Below are positions 1 through 5,040 of a stretch of DNA of 6,632 nt, in pieces. The notes beneath the pieces are model-generated. The model saw nothing but the letters and a program-made list of their open reading frames with translations, searched no databases and was not told where the DNA came from. A program made the position numbers and the translations under genes. The stretch covers positions 1-6,632 of the forward strand of contig JBDIBB010000196.1 of the NCBI GenBank assembly GCA_039812685.1, given 5' to 3'. The DNA is from JBDIBB01 sp039812685 (GTDB lineage: Bacteria; Acidobacteriota; Vicinamibacteria; Vicinamibacterales; JAFNAJ01). The stretch's first letter is position 1. Every line of letters begins with the position of its first letter.

Positions 1-10
1 CCCCCCGCCA

Positions 11-418
11 TTGTCGTCTCTCCGCCTCGTCGCTCTCGTCTCCGGCGTCTACGACATCCTGCTCGGCCTGGGCCTGCTGGCCGCCGCGGGCCCGATGGCG
101 GCCCTCTTCGGCGTGCCGCCCCCGCAGCCGGCCGTGTTCGGCGACACGAACGGCCTGTTTCTCGTCTGCATCGGGCTGGGCTACTCGCTGCCGTGGCGCG
201 ATCCTGGCCGCTGGCGGGCGTACCTGTGGCTGATGGGCCCGCTGCTGAAGGGCGCGGGCGCCGCCATCTTCGTCGTGGACCACTTCACCCGACAATCGCC
301 CGACGCGTTTCTACTGTTTGTCGTCACCGACGGCTCGCTGGCCCTGTGGACGTTGTGGGCGCTGCTGCGGACGCGCAACGCCGCGCCGGCTCACGGCGGG
401 TCCACCTGCTGCATGTGA
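11..418 (+). CDS. Small four-helix integral membrane protein of unknown function
   Basis: Not recognised as a named family. The 135-residue product is almost entirely hydrophobic, with four likely membrane helices at about residues 7-33, 41-61, 70-91 and 99-119. They are joined by short loops with charged residues (RDPGRWR at 63-69, DHFTRQSPD at 90-98). Acidic or polar residues inside the helices (Asp15, Asp45/Asn47, Asp107) and Lys80 could be functional. The C-terminus ends in a Cys133-Cys134-Met tail. The first codon used here is TTG at 11. The frame is open to the left edge (three proline codons precede it), so the true start may lie outside the window; the next Met (29) would remove the first helix. 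The gene converges on the permease gene. A real protein is likely from composition and helix pattern; any function would be a guess. Confidence 0.6.
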   Translation: MSSLRLVALVSGVYDILLGLGLLAAAGPMAALFGVPPPQPAVFGDTNGLFLVCIGLGYSLPWRDPGRWRAYLWLMGPLLKGAGAAIFVVDHFTRQSPDAFLLFVVTDGSLALWTLWALLRTRNAAPAHGGSTCCM

Positions 419-510
419 AGAAGACCGCGTGACAGCAGCCCGACTGCCTCGCGCGTGTCGAGGTTGGGGCTGACGCTGGCGTCAGCCTCCACCATGACGA
501 CCGGACGCAC
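391..510 (-). CDS. Possible 39-codon small ORF downstream of the permease
   Basis: A GTG at 510 lies 3 nt after the permease TGA and in the same frame, opening a short ORF that ends with TGA at 391-393. An internal ATG at 495 would give 34 residues. The product would be soluble and mildly acidic, roughly VRPVVMVEADASVSP followed by an NLDTREAVGLLSRGLL stretch that could form a helix. About 32 of 39 codons end in G or C, as in the neighbouring genes, which is more coding-like than expected for a spacer. Against it: it is short, has no clear ribosome binding site, overlaps the last 28 nt of the convergent gene, and contains the hairpin at 466-489. It could equally be the decayed tail of a longer permease or chance. 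Confidence 0.2.
   Translation of the reverse strand: MRPVVMVEADASVSPNLDTREAVGLLSRGLLHMQQVDPP
466..489. terminator. Candidate bidirectional hairpin terminator between convergent genes
   Basis: An inverted repeat lies in the gap between the convergent genes ending at 418 (+) and 514 (-). Arms 466-475 and 480-489 form a 10-bp stem with one G-U pair (467-488) around a CTGG loop. Its core is CTGACG/CGTCAG. No T-run follows on either strand, so it would not be a classic intrinsic terminator, but the position suits a shared stop for both transcripts. Confidence 0.4.
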
Positions 511-513
511 GGC

Positions 514-1887
514 TCACGATCCGGCCCGCGCCCGCCCCCGCCGGTCGAACCACAGGTAGACCGGCACGCCGGCGAGAATCACCGCGAGCCCGGTGAGCGC
601 GGGCGCGGGCCGGCTCCAGACCTCGTTGGCCAGCATCGCGGCCGCGGCCGCCACGAACACCGCCGGCGACAGCGGATACCCCCACGCGCGATAGGGGCGC
701 GGCTCGTCCGGATACCGCCGCCGCAGCACGAACAGGCCGGCGACGGCGATGCCCGAGAAGAGCACGACGGCGAACCCCGTGTAGCTCACCAGTTGCGACA
801 GGGTGCCCGACAGCACCAGCACGCCGCTCCAGATCCCCTGCGCCACGATCGAGAGCGCCGGCGTGTGGAACCGCGGGTGCACCCGCGCGGCCGGCGCCAG
901 GAAGAGCCCATCGCGCGCCATCGCGAAGTAGACGCGCGGCCCGGCGAAGATCATGGCGCTGATGCTCGCCGCGATGCTGACGATGGTGAAGATGGCGACG
1001 GCATCCGCCATCCCGAAGGTGAACAGCCGCTCCGACGCCCGATCGATGAGTCCGCCCTGCACCGTCGCGAGTTCGCCCACCGGAAACGCGTAGAGGTAGA
1101 GCGTGTTCAGCGCGAGGTAGACCAGGATGACCAGTCCGGTTCCCAGCGCAAGGGCCCGCGGCACGTTGCGGCCGGGATCGCGGATCTCCTCGGCCACGTA
1201 GGTCGCCGCGTTCCAGCCCGAGTAGGTGAACATGACGAGGATGAGCGCCATCAGGAAGCCGGCCGGCGCCACCGGGTCGGCCGCCGCCACGACATTGGCC
1301 GGCTCGCCCCGCCCCACCGTGAAGCCGAGCGCCACGAACACCACCAGCCCCAGCGTCTTGAGGATCGCCAGCGTGTTCTGCACCAGCCGTCCGGGTCCGA
1401 GGCCCCGGATGTGCACCCACGACAGCGCGCCGATCACGGTGAGCGCCACCAGCGACTTCGGCGTGACAGCCGAGCCGACGAGCGGCAGCGTGAGGAGCGG
1501 GGTGGCGTCGGCCGCGGCCGGGATGAAGCGCCCGAGGTAGTCGGCCAGGCCGACCGCGCTGGCGGCGATGGCGCCGGAGAAGCCGGCGACGAACGACGTC
1601 CAGCCGGTCAGGAAGGCGGCCAGCGGCCCGTAGGCCTCTCGCAGGTACACGTACTCGGAGCCCGCGCGTGGCCGCAACGCCGCCAGTTCGGCGTAGGCCA
1701 TGGCGCCGGCCAGCGCCAGCAGCCCCCCGGCCAGCCACACGCCCAGCATCCCGAGGGGGTTGGGCACCAGCGCGGCGACGATGGGCGGGACGAAGAAGAT
1801 GCCGCCACCGATGACGTTCGAGACGACGATGGCGGCGGCGTCGCCGGGACCGAGCCGGCGTTCCAGCGTGGCGGGCGGGGATGCCAC
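514..1887 (-). CDS. APC-superfamily amino acid permease (LAT/SteT-like)
   Basis: An inner-membrane amino acid transporter of the amino acid-polyamine-organocation superfamily, about the usual length for the family (457 residues) and expected to have 12 membrane helices. The first helix carries the glycine-rich substrate-binding signature, IGGGIFFVPP at 26-35. The next part of the fold reads WLAGGLLALAGAMAYAELA, followed by a PRAGSEYVYLREAYG segment typical of these permeases. The last third has the LRRRYPDEPRPYRAWGYP linker seen in LAT-type members, followed by two more hydrophobic helices. Transport is probably by exchange or H+ symport; the substrate cannot be read from sequence. The start is a GTG, because no in-frame ATG occurs before Met47, which would delete helix 1. 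It lies 4 nt after the lipoprotein stop codon and has no evident Shine-Dalgarno, so translation is probably coupled to the upstream gene. The gene looks intact. Confidence 0.92.
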   Translation of the reverse strand: MASPPATLERRLGPGDAAAIVVSNVIGGGIFFVPPIVAALVPNPLGMLGVWLAGGLLALAGAMAYAELAALRPRAGSEYVYLREAYGPLAAFLTGWTSFVAGFSGAIAASAVGLADYLGRFIPAAADATPLLTLPLVGSAVTPKSLVALTVIGALSWVHIRGLGPGRLVQNTLAILKTLGLVVFVALGFTVGRGEPANVVAAADPVAPAGFLMALILVMFTYSGWNAATYVAEEIRDPGRNVPRALALGTGLVILVYLALNTLYLYAFPVGELATVQGGLIDRASERLFTFGMADAVAIFTIVSIAASISAMIFAGPRVYFAMARDGLFLAPAARVHPRFHTPALSIVAQGIWSGVLVLSGTLSQLVSYTGFAVVLFSGIAVAGLFVLRRRYPDEPRPYRAWGYPLSPAVFVAAAAAMLANEVWSRPAPALTGLAVILAGVPVYLWFDRRGRARAGS

Positions 1888-1891
1888 GTCG

Positions 1892-2386
1892 TTACTTGGT
1901 GAGGAGCTGGCGATCGATCTTGCAGTCGGCGAGCTTCACCCACTGGCTCGAGCCGGACTTGGCGAAGATCTCCACCTTGGCGTCCTGGAACTGCTCGTGC
2001 TGCAGCATCTGCAGCCGCGTCTGCGGCGGGTCGGCCGTGTAGCCCAGCGCCGACTGCAACGCGTAGACCTCGGTGCTCTGTCCGGCGGCAAGCCCCTCGG
2101 GCCCGATGCCCCGCACCAGCATCGACCCCAGCTCCTGCACGTCGCCCACCACGCGGAAGACGGCATTGAACTGGATGGAGGCGACCGTTTGAGACGAAAC
2201 GTTCTTCACACGGAAGGAGACGCGCGGCACCAGCTTGTTCTTCCCCTGCACGATGCCGGCATCGAACCAGCCGGTGGAGACATCGGTGACCTGCAGCGCC
2301 TGCCGGGCGTCGACGCGCGGGCCGCAGCTGCTCGCGATGGCCGCGAGCAGCACGAGGGCGAAAGCGGGGCGGAGAACACGCATCAT
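1892..2386 (-). CDS. Putative lipoprotein of unknown function upstream of the permease
   Basis: A 164-residue exported protein. The N-terminus MMRVLRP is followed by a hydrophobic stretch (8-18) and a lipobox-like IASSC, so Cys21 is the likely lipidated residue; the -1 Ser makes this a slightly off-consensus lipobox. The mature part has alternating hydrophobic residues suggesting a compact beta-sandwich, e.g. LVPRVSFRVKNVSSQTVASI and FNAVFRV at about 52-80. This resembles small immunoglobulin-like domains of the FxLyD/NEAT-like general type, but I cannot assign a family. A second cysteine lies near the C-terminus (VKLADCKID). Two adjacent ATG codons can start translation (2386 or 2383). The gene ends 4 nt before the permease GTG, which implies co-transcription. 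A role in capturing or sensing the transported solute is an inference from position only. Confidence 0.75.
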   Translation of the reverse strand: MMRVLRPAFALVLLAAIASSCGPRVDARQALQVTDVSTGWFDAGIVQGKNKLVPRVSFRVKNVSSQTVASIQFNAVFRVVGDVQELGSMLVRGIGPEGLAAGQSTEVYALQSALGYTADPPQTRLQMLQHEQFQDAKVEIFAKSGSSQWVKLADCKIDRQLLTK

Positions 2387-2392
2387 CGCGCG

Positions 2393-2401
2393 ATTCTATC
2401 A
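2393..2401 (-). promoter_or_regulatory. TGn-extended -10 for the lipoprotein-permease pair
   Basis: On the minus strand the sequence TGATAGAAT (2401 to 2393) is a TGn-extended -10 with hexamer TAGAAT, one base from TATAAT. No good -35 hexamer sits at 16-18 bp, which extended -10 promoters tolerate. Transcription would start about 7 nt downstream, at or next to the A of the ATG at 2386, leaving little or no 5' leader. Confidence 0.4.
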
Positions 2402-2442
2402 GCGTTGCAGGGCCAACGGCCGGCTCGTGGCGTGCCTGCGGC

Positions 2443-2469
2443 CGTGCCCGGCGTGCCCGGCGTGCCCGG
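2443..2469. repeat. Three perfect tandem copies of a 9-bp unit
   Basis: CGTGCCCGG is repeated exactly three times (2443-2451, 2452-2460, 2461-2469). It lies in the 100-bp spacer between the exported-protein gene and the lipoprotein gene, and a degenerate related stretch (CGTGCCTGCGGC) precedes it. The length could vary between strains by slippage. Confidence 0.75.
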
Positions 2470-2480
2470 TGGCGGCACGC
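2460..2480 (-). terminator. Candidate hairpin just after the exported-protein gene
   Basis: GCGTGCC (2460-2466) and GGCACGC (2474-2480) form a perfect 7-bp stem with a 7-nt loop. It starts 6 nt after the stop codon of the 2487-3299 gene, which is followed directly by a second in-frame TGA. There is no T-run, so intrinsic termination is uncertain. The left arm is built from the last tandem repeat unit and its preceding base. It would end the sigma operon before the separate lipoprotein promoter. Confidence 0.3.
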
Positions 2481-2486
2481 GCCTCA

Positions 2487-3299
2487 TCAGAACTCCGTCC
2501 GCACGATCCGCTGCCGTGCCTCGTCGCGCGTGATGGCGCCGGTGCGCAGCGCCTCCAGGTCGCGTCCGCGGATCCTGATGAACACCGTCACCGAATCCGG
2601 GCTCTCGCCGAGGCCCGCGTCGTTGGCGGCGGCGGCCACGCCCAGCCAGTCGTCGGGGCCCAGCGCCAGCGTGGGGCCGTAATCGAGCACCGCCTCGGTG
2701 AGCGCGCGCATCACCTCACGCTCGTAGGCCTCGGCGGGATCACGCGCGATCGGGGGCGCGGGGCGCGTCGCGTCGCCGGACGGGGCAGCGGCCGCCGGCT
2801 GATCGAGCGGTCCGACCTGCAGCTCCACCAGGCGCAGCGCCTGCTCGGCTTCGCGCCTGGTCCCCGCATCGTCGGTGGAAGCCACCGCGCGGCGCAGCGA
2901 CTGAATCGCGCGCGACACCTCCGGCGCGGCCTGCGCGAGCTGTCGCACGCTCCAGGTGACGCTGGGACGGAGCGTTGGCACGTCGACGCCGAAGAACACG
3001 CCGTAGCCGTCGAGGCGGAACCCGCGGGCGCGCGACGGCGCGCCGAAGAAGATCACGTCGGGCGACACGAGGCGCATCTGGGCCGCCACCGTGCGGATAC
3101 CGTGCTGCACGGCGTTCTCCAGCACGTCTTCCATGTTTCGCAGCAGGTAGCGCGACCGGAGGGCGGCATCACTCGACGACGCCCGGGGCGAGGGCTGCGA
3201 CGCGACCGCCTGGGCGGCGGGCGGCGCCGGATCCTGGGCCCTGCCCGCCGCTGGCACCACCACCAGAACCGCCATCACGAGTACGGCCTTGCTCGACAT
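2487..3299 (-). CDS. Exported protein of unknown function, third gene of the sigma/anti-sigma module
   Basis: A 270-residue protein not assigned to a named family. The N-terminus (MSSKAV, hydrophobic 6-18, AGRA|QD) is a signal peptide with likely cleavage after Ala21, followed by a Pro/Ala/Ser linker to about 43, so it acts in the periplasm or outside. Residues 47-106 form a first domain (LRNMEDVLENAVQHGIRTVA, then VIFFGAPSRARGFRLDGYGVFFGVDVP). Residues 113-165 are helical and partly coiled-coil. A second Pro/Ala linker (168-188) leads to a C-terminal domain with YEREVMRALTEAVLDYG, GPDDWLGVAA and SVTVFIRIRGRDLEALRTG. No enzyme motif is visible. It follows the anti-sigma gene by 69 bp, and GAGGA lies 9 nt before its ATG. 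Co-transcription suggests it senses for, or is an output of, the sigma switch; this is inference. Confidence 0.8.
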   Translation of the reverse strand: MSSKAVLVMAVLVVVPAAGRAQDPAPPAAQAVASQPSPRASSSDAALRSRYLLRNMEDVLENAVQHGIRTVAAQMRLVSPDVIFFGAPSRARGFRLDGYGVFFGVDVPTLRPSVTWSVRQLAQAAPEVSRAIQSLRRAVASTDDAGTRREAEQALRLVELQVGPLDQPAAAAPSGDATRPAPPIARDPAEAYEREVMRALTEAVLDYGPTLALGPDDWLGVAAAANDAGLGESPDSVTVFIRIRGRDLEALRTGAITRDEARQRIVRTEF

Positions 3300-3368
3300 G
3301 TGTCTGAATCCTCACGCCGCGCCGCTCGTCGAACGTCGCGACACCCGCGTCATCAGTCCTCGGTCCAA

Positions 3369-4229
3369 TCAGCGCGGCAGCGTGCCGCCCGACGTGCGCA
3401 CCATGAGGTTCATCAGCTCGCGCGTGCGGGCAGCCTCGGCCTGCGTGCGGCCCTCGAGCTGACCCAGCCCCTGCTGGATGGTCACGAGATCCGTCCTGCG
3501 CTGGACGTCGAACTCACGCGCCAGCTCGGTGACCCGCTGCGCGAGGTTGCGCTGCTGCCGCAACTCGGCGGCATCGATCAGCGCCTGCACCTGTCGCAGC
3601 AGATCCTGGCCGGCGGCGCGCGTCGAGGCCAGTTGCGCCGTCGGACCAGCCGCCGAGGATGCCACGCGGTCGTCCATCTCGTCGCGCAGGCGCCGTTCGA
3701 GGGCGGCGAACTCCGCCCGCCAGTCCGCCGGACTCGCCCCGGCCTGCGCCGCCGGCCCGGCCAAACCGATCGGATCCTGCCCGGCCGCGGCCGGCTCTGC
3801 GCCGGTCGCCGGAACCGCGCGCCCGGCCTCTCGCGCGCGCCCGGTGCGTACGGTGAGCCCCTGCGCGCCGATCGTGACGTCGAGATTCGCCAGCCCCGCC
3901 GATGCACCGAGCACGAGCACGGCGGCGGCGGCCAGGCCGGCAGCCATCACGCGGCGCGCCTGCCACCACCGCGTGGGCCCGGCCAGGATCGCGGCGCCCG
4001 GCCCGGCGACCGGATCCGGCTCGGCCACGAGGCGGAAGTGCACCGGCAGCACCGGCGCGCTCCACTCCTGCAGGGCCAGCCGCACCGAGGCCATCGACTC
4101 GTACTCGTCACGGCACGCCGCGCACGCGTCGAGGTGCCGGTCGAGATCGTGCCGCTGGTCGAGGGAGGCCTCGCCGTAGAGCGCGGAGACCAGCGCTTCC
4201 TTCGATGGACAGGATCGATCTTCGTTCAT
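3369..4229 (-). CDS. Membrane-spanning zinc-finger anti-sigma factor
   Basis: A 286-residue regulator predicted to bind and inhibit the sigma factor encoded just upstream. The cytoplasmic N-terminus has the zf-HC2/ZAS signature: His32, Cys36 and Cys39 (HLDACAAC), with Cys7 a possible fourth ligand. One membrane helix lies at about 94-114 (VMAAGLAAAAVLVLGASAGLA). It is followed by a short LDVTIGAQGLTVRTGR strand-like motif, an Ala/Pro-rich linker (about 135-168), and a long charged helical region (170-278) with heptad-like leucines, probably a periplasmic coiled coil. The start at 4229 is chosen because its ATG overlaps the sigma TGA as ATGA and the zinc domain begins at once; the frame runs 48 codons further upstream, but that part lies inside the sigma gene and looks non-natural. 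The helical sensor region is larger than in minimal ZAS anti-sigma proteins. Confidence 0.9.
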   Translation of the reverse strand: MNEDRSCPSKEALVSALYGEASLDQRHDLDRHLDACAACRDEYESMASVRLALQEWSAPVLPVHFRLVAEPDPVAGPGAAILAGPTRWWQARRVMAAGLAAAAVLVLGASAGLANLDVTIGAQGLTVRTGRAREAGRAVPATGAEPAAAGQDPIGLAGPAAQAGASPADWRAEFAALERRLRDEMDDRVASSAAGPTAQLASTRAAGQDLLRQVQALIDAAELRQQRNLAQRVTELAREFDVQRRTDLVTIQQGLGQLEGRTQAEAARTRELMNLMVRTSGGTLPR

Positions 4230-4855
4230 GACGGTTTCCGTCGTTCCCCGCCGGAGGCGGGCCACCCGGTGGTCCGGGTGGCCGGCCGCACGGGGATCCC
4301 CTGCTTCTCCAGTTCGCGGCGCACGACCATCAGGCCCTGGTAGAGCCGCGTCTTCACCGTGCTGAGGGGACACCCCTGGAGATCGGCGATCTCCTGGAAG
4401 GTGAGCCCCTGGTATTCCTTGAGGATGATGGCGGTGCGCTGCTCGTCGGGCAGCGTCTCCATCACGCGCGCAACCACGGCGCTCATCGCGTTGCGCGCCA
4501 CCAGATCCTCGATCGGCTCGGTCGGTCCGGTGTCGGCGGCCAGCTCGATCACGTCCACGCCCTCGGGCGCCTGCAGGACGGGGGTGCGCTTCTGCTTGCG
4601 AATCCAGTCGCGACAGAGGTTCAGGGCGATGCGGTAGATCCAGGACGAGAACTTCGCCTGCCCCCTGAAGCCGCCGATCGACCGGAACGCGCGCAGGAAC
4701 GTCTCCTGCACCACGTCGCGTGCGTCTTCCTCACGCCCGATGACACGGTAGGCGAGGGCAAAGATCGGCCGCTCCCAGCGAATGACGAGCTGGTTGAAGC
4801 TCTCCACGTCGCCTCCCATGCTCCTGGCGACGAGTTCCTCGTCGGGCGTCGACAT
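4226..4855 (-). CDS. ECF-type (RpoE-like) RNA polymerase sigma factor
   Basis: A 209-residue group 4 sigma factor that directs RNA polymerase to a specific regulon when released by its anti-sigma partner. Region 2 spans about 20-90: the helix FNQLVIRWERPIFALAYRVI, then EEDARDVVQETFLRAF (2.2) and the promoter-melting part with FSSWIYRIALNLCRDWIRK. A linker at 91-120 is followed by region 4 at about 124-182, including LPDEQRTAIILKEYQGLTF and the helix-turn-helix EIADLQGCPLSTVKTRLYQG, which should contact the -35 element. A basic, Pro/Gly-rich tail of about 26 residues (184-209) extends past region 4. ATG at 4855 is preceded by AGGA at a tight 4-nt spacing. The gene overlaps the anti-sigma start by 4 nt, so the two are coupled. 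Autoregulation is usual for this family, but no convincing ECF promoter was seen upstream. Confidence 0.95.
   Translation of the reverse strand: MSTPDEELVARSMGGDVESFNQLVIRWERPIFALAYRVIGREEDARDVVQETFLRAFRSIGGFRGQAKFSSWIYRIALNLCRDWIRKQKRTPVLQAPEGVDVIELAADTGPTEPIEDLVARNAMSAVVARVMETLPDEQRTAIILKEYQGLTFQEIADLQGCPLSTVKTRLYQGLMVVRRELEKQGIPVRPATRTTGWPASGGERRKPS
4230..4242 (-). promoter_or_regulatory. Small hairpin over the anti-sigma translation start region
   Basis: GACGG (4230-4234) and CCGTC (4238-4242) form a 5-bp perfect stem with a 3-nt loop directly before the anti-sigma ATG, within the last sigma codons. The minus strand reads GACGGAAACCGTC, so the only SD-like GGAA lies inside the stem-loop. 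Ribosomes finishing the sigma gene would open it, favouring coupled translation. The stem is short, so this is tentative. Confidence 0.3.
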
Positions 4856-4872
4856 CCGGTCCTGGTGCGCCT

Positions 4873-4884
4873 CTCCCCGGGGAG
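4873..4884. repeat. 12-bp perfect palindrome upstream of the sigma factor
   Basis: CTCCCCGGGGAG is a complete 12-bp palindrome centred 24 nt upstream of the sigma ATG, where the 5' untranslated region or promoter-proximal DNA should lie. It may be an operator or a small RNA hairpin, or composition-driven chance. No regulator site is recognised. Confidence 0.45.
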
Positions 4885-4926
4885 CGATGCCCCCCGTGAC
4901 TTCAGCTTAGACGAATCGACCGGTCT

Positions 4927-4967
4927 CGCGGCCGGCCGCCAGCCTGCGACGGAATCGGCCGGCCGCG
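4927..4967. repeat. 12-bp perfect inverted repeat in the divergent intergenic region
   Basis: CGCGGCCGGCCG (4927-4938) and its exact complement CGGCCGGCCGCG (4956-4967) flank a 17-nt spacer. The dyad lies about midway between the divergent sigma and ABC-F start codons and 25 bp upstream of the ABC-F extended -10. It could be a regulator binding site or form a cruciform or hairpin. Each arm contains the palindrome GGCCGGCC, so part of the symmetry is built into the repeated word itself. Confidence 0.6.
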
Positions 4968-4991
4968 CCACGTCGGGCCCCCGGTTGCGCG

Positions 4992-5000
4992 TGGTACCAT
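4992..5000 (+). promoter_or_regulatory. TGn-extended -10 for the ABC-F gene
   Basis: TGGTACCAT is a TGn-extended -10 with hexamer TACCAT. No -35 hexamer is recognisable at the usual distance. Initiation near 5007 would give a leader of about 34 nt before the ATG at 5041, and would exclude the in-frame ATG at 4999 as a start. Confidence 0.4.
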
Positions 5001-5018
5001 GTCAGGTTTGCCGGTCCC

Positions 5019-5037
5019 CTGGCGGGCCGGCCGCCAG
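5019..5037 (+). promoter_or_regulatory. GC-only-loop hairpin abutting the ABC-F start codon
   Basis: CTGGCGG (5019-5025) pairs perfectly with CCGCCAG (5031-5037) around a GCCGG loop, ending 3 nt before the ATG at 5041. It occupies the place where a Shine-Dalgarno would be, and no purine-rich SD is visible. Such a structure could lower or condition translation of the ABC-F protein; this is inference from position. Confidence 0.4.
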
Positions 5038-5040
5038 CCC

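Larger units (their letters stand above)
4930..5039. repeat. 15-bp direct repeat flanking the ABC-F promoter
   Basis: GGCCGGCCGCCAGCC occurs at 4930-4944 and again at 5025-5039, an exact 15-bp match 95 bp apart. The first copy overlaps the left arm of the inverted repeat. The second ends one base before the ABC-F start codon and supplies the right arm of the leader hairpin. Recombination between the copies would delete the predicted promoter. Confidence 0.6.

Noticed and set aside
482..1902. Long alternative frames over the permease gene (minus 482-1738, plus 793-1902)
   Set aside because: Both overlap the permease, which has APC motifs and a hydrophobic helix pattern. The alternatives are Arg/Ala/Gly-rich and lack membrane segments or domains.
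3300..3368. A possible separate promoter before the exported-protein gene
   Set aside because: TTGGAC occurs just after the anti-sigma stop, but the position 17 bp downstream has no -10-like hexamer, so co-transcription with the anti-sigma gene is the simpler reading.
2235..4343. A 702-codon open frame on the plus strand across three minus-strand genes
   Set aside because: It crosses the lipoprotein, exported-protein and anti-sigma genes and both their spacers, and its product is Arg/His/Gly-rich with no domain. The minus-strand genes have clear signals and motifs.
4230..4373. A 48-codon upstream extension of the anti-sigma frame
   Set aside because: It lies inside the sigma gene, reads as a Pro/Arg/Gly-rich shadow, and is unnecessary because the ATGA overlap start directly precedes the zinc-binding domain.
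4904..4913. CGTCTAAGCT on the minus strand as a sigma-factor autoregulated promoter
   Set aside because: CGTCTAA resembles some ECF -10 elements, but no GGAAC-like -35 occurs about 16 nt upstream and no TTGACA-like hexamer either, so it is not supported as a promoter.
4280..5032. Four occurrences of the octamer GGCCGGCC (4280, 4930, 4957, 5025) as a repeated signal
   Set aside because: One copy is within the sigma coding region and the word is favoured by the base composition. Only the larger repeats in the divergent region are reported.
4999..5040. Alternative ABC-F start at the in-frame ATG at 4999
   Set aside because: It overlaps the predicted -10 hexamer and would add 14 residues (SGLPVPWRAGRQP) not typical of ABC-F N-termini. 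The family start matches 5041.
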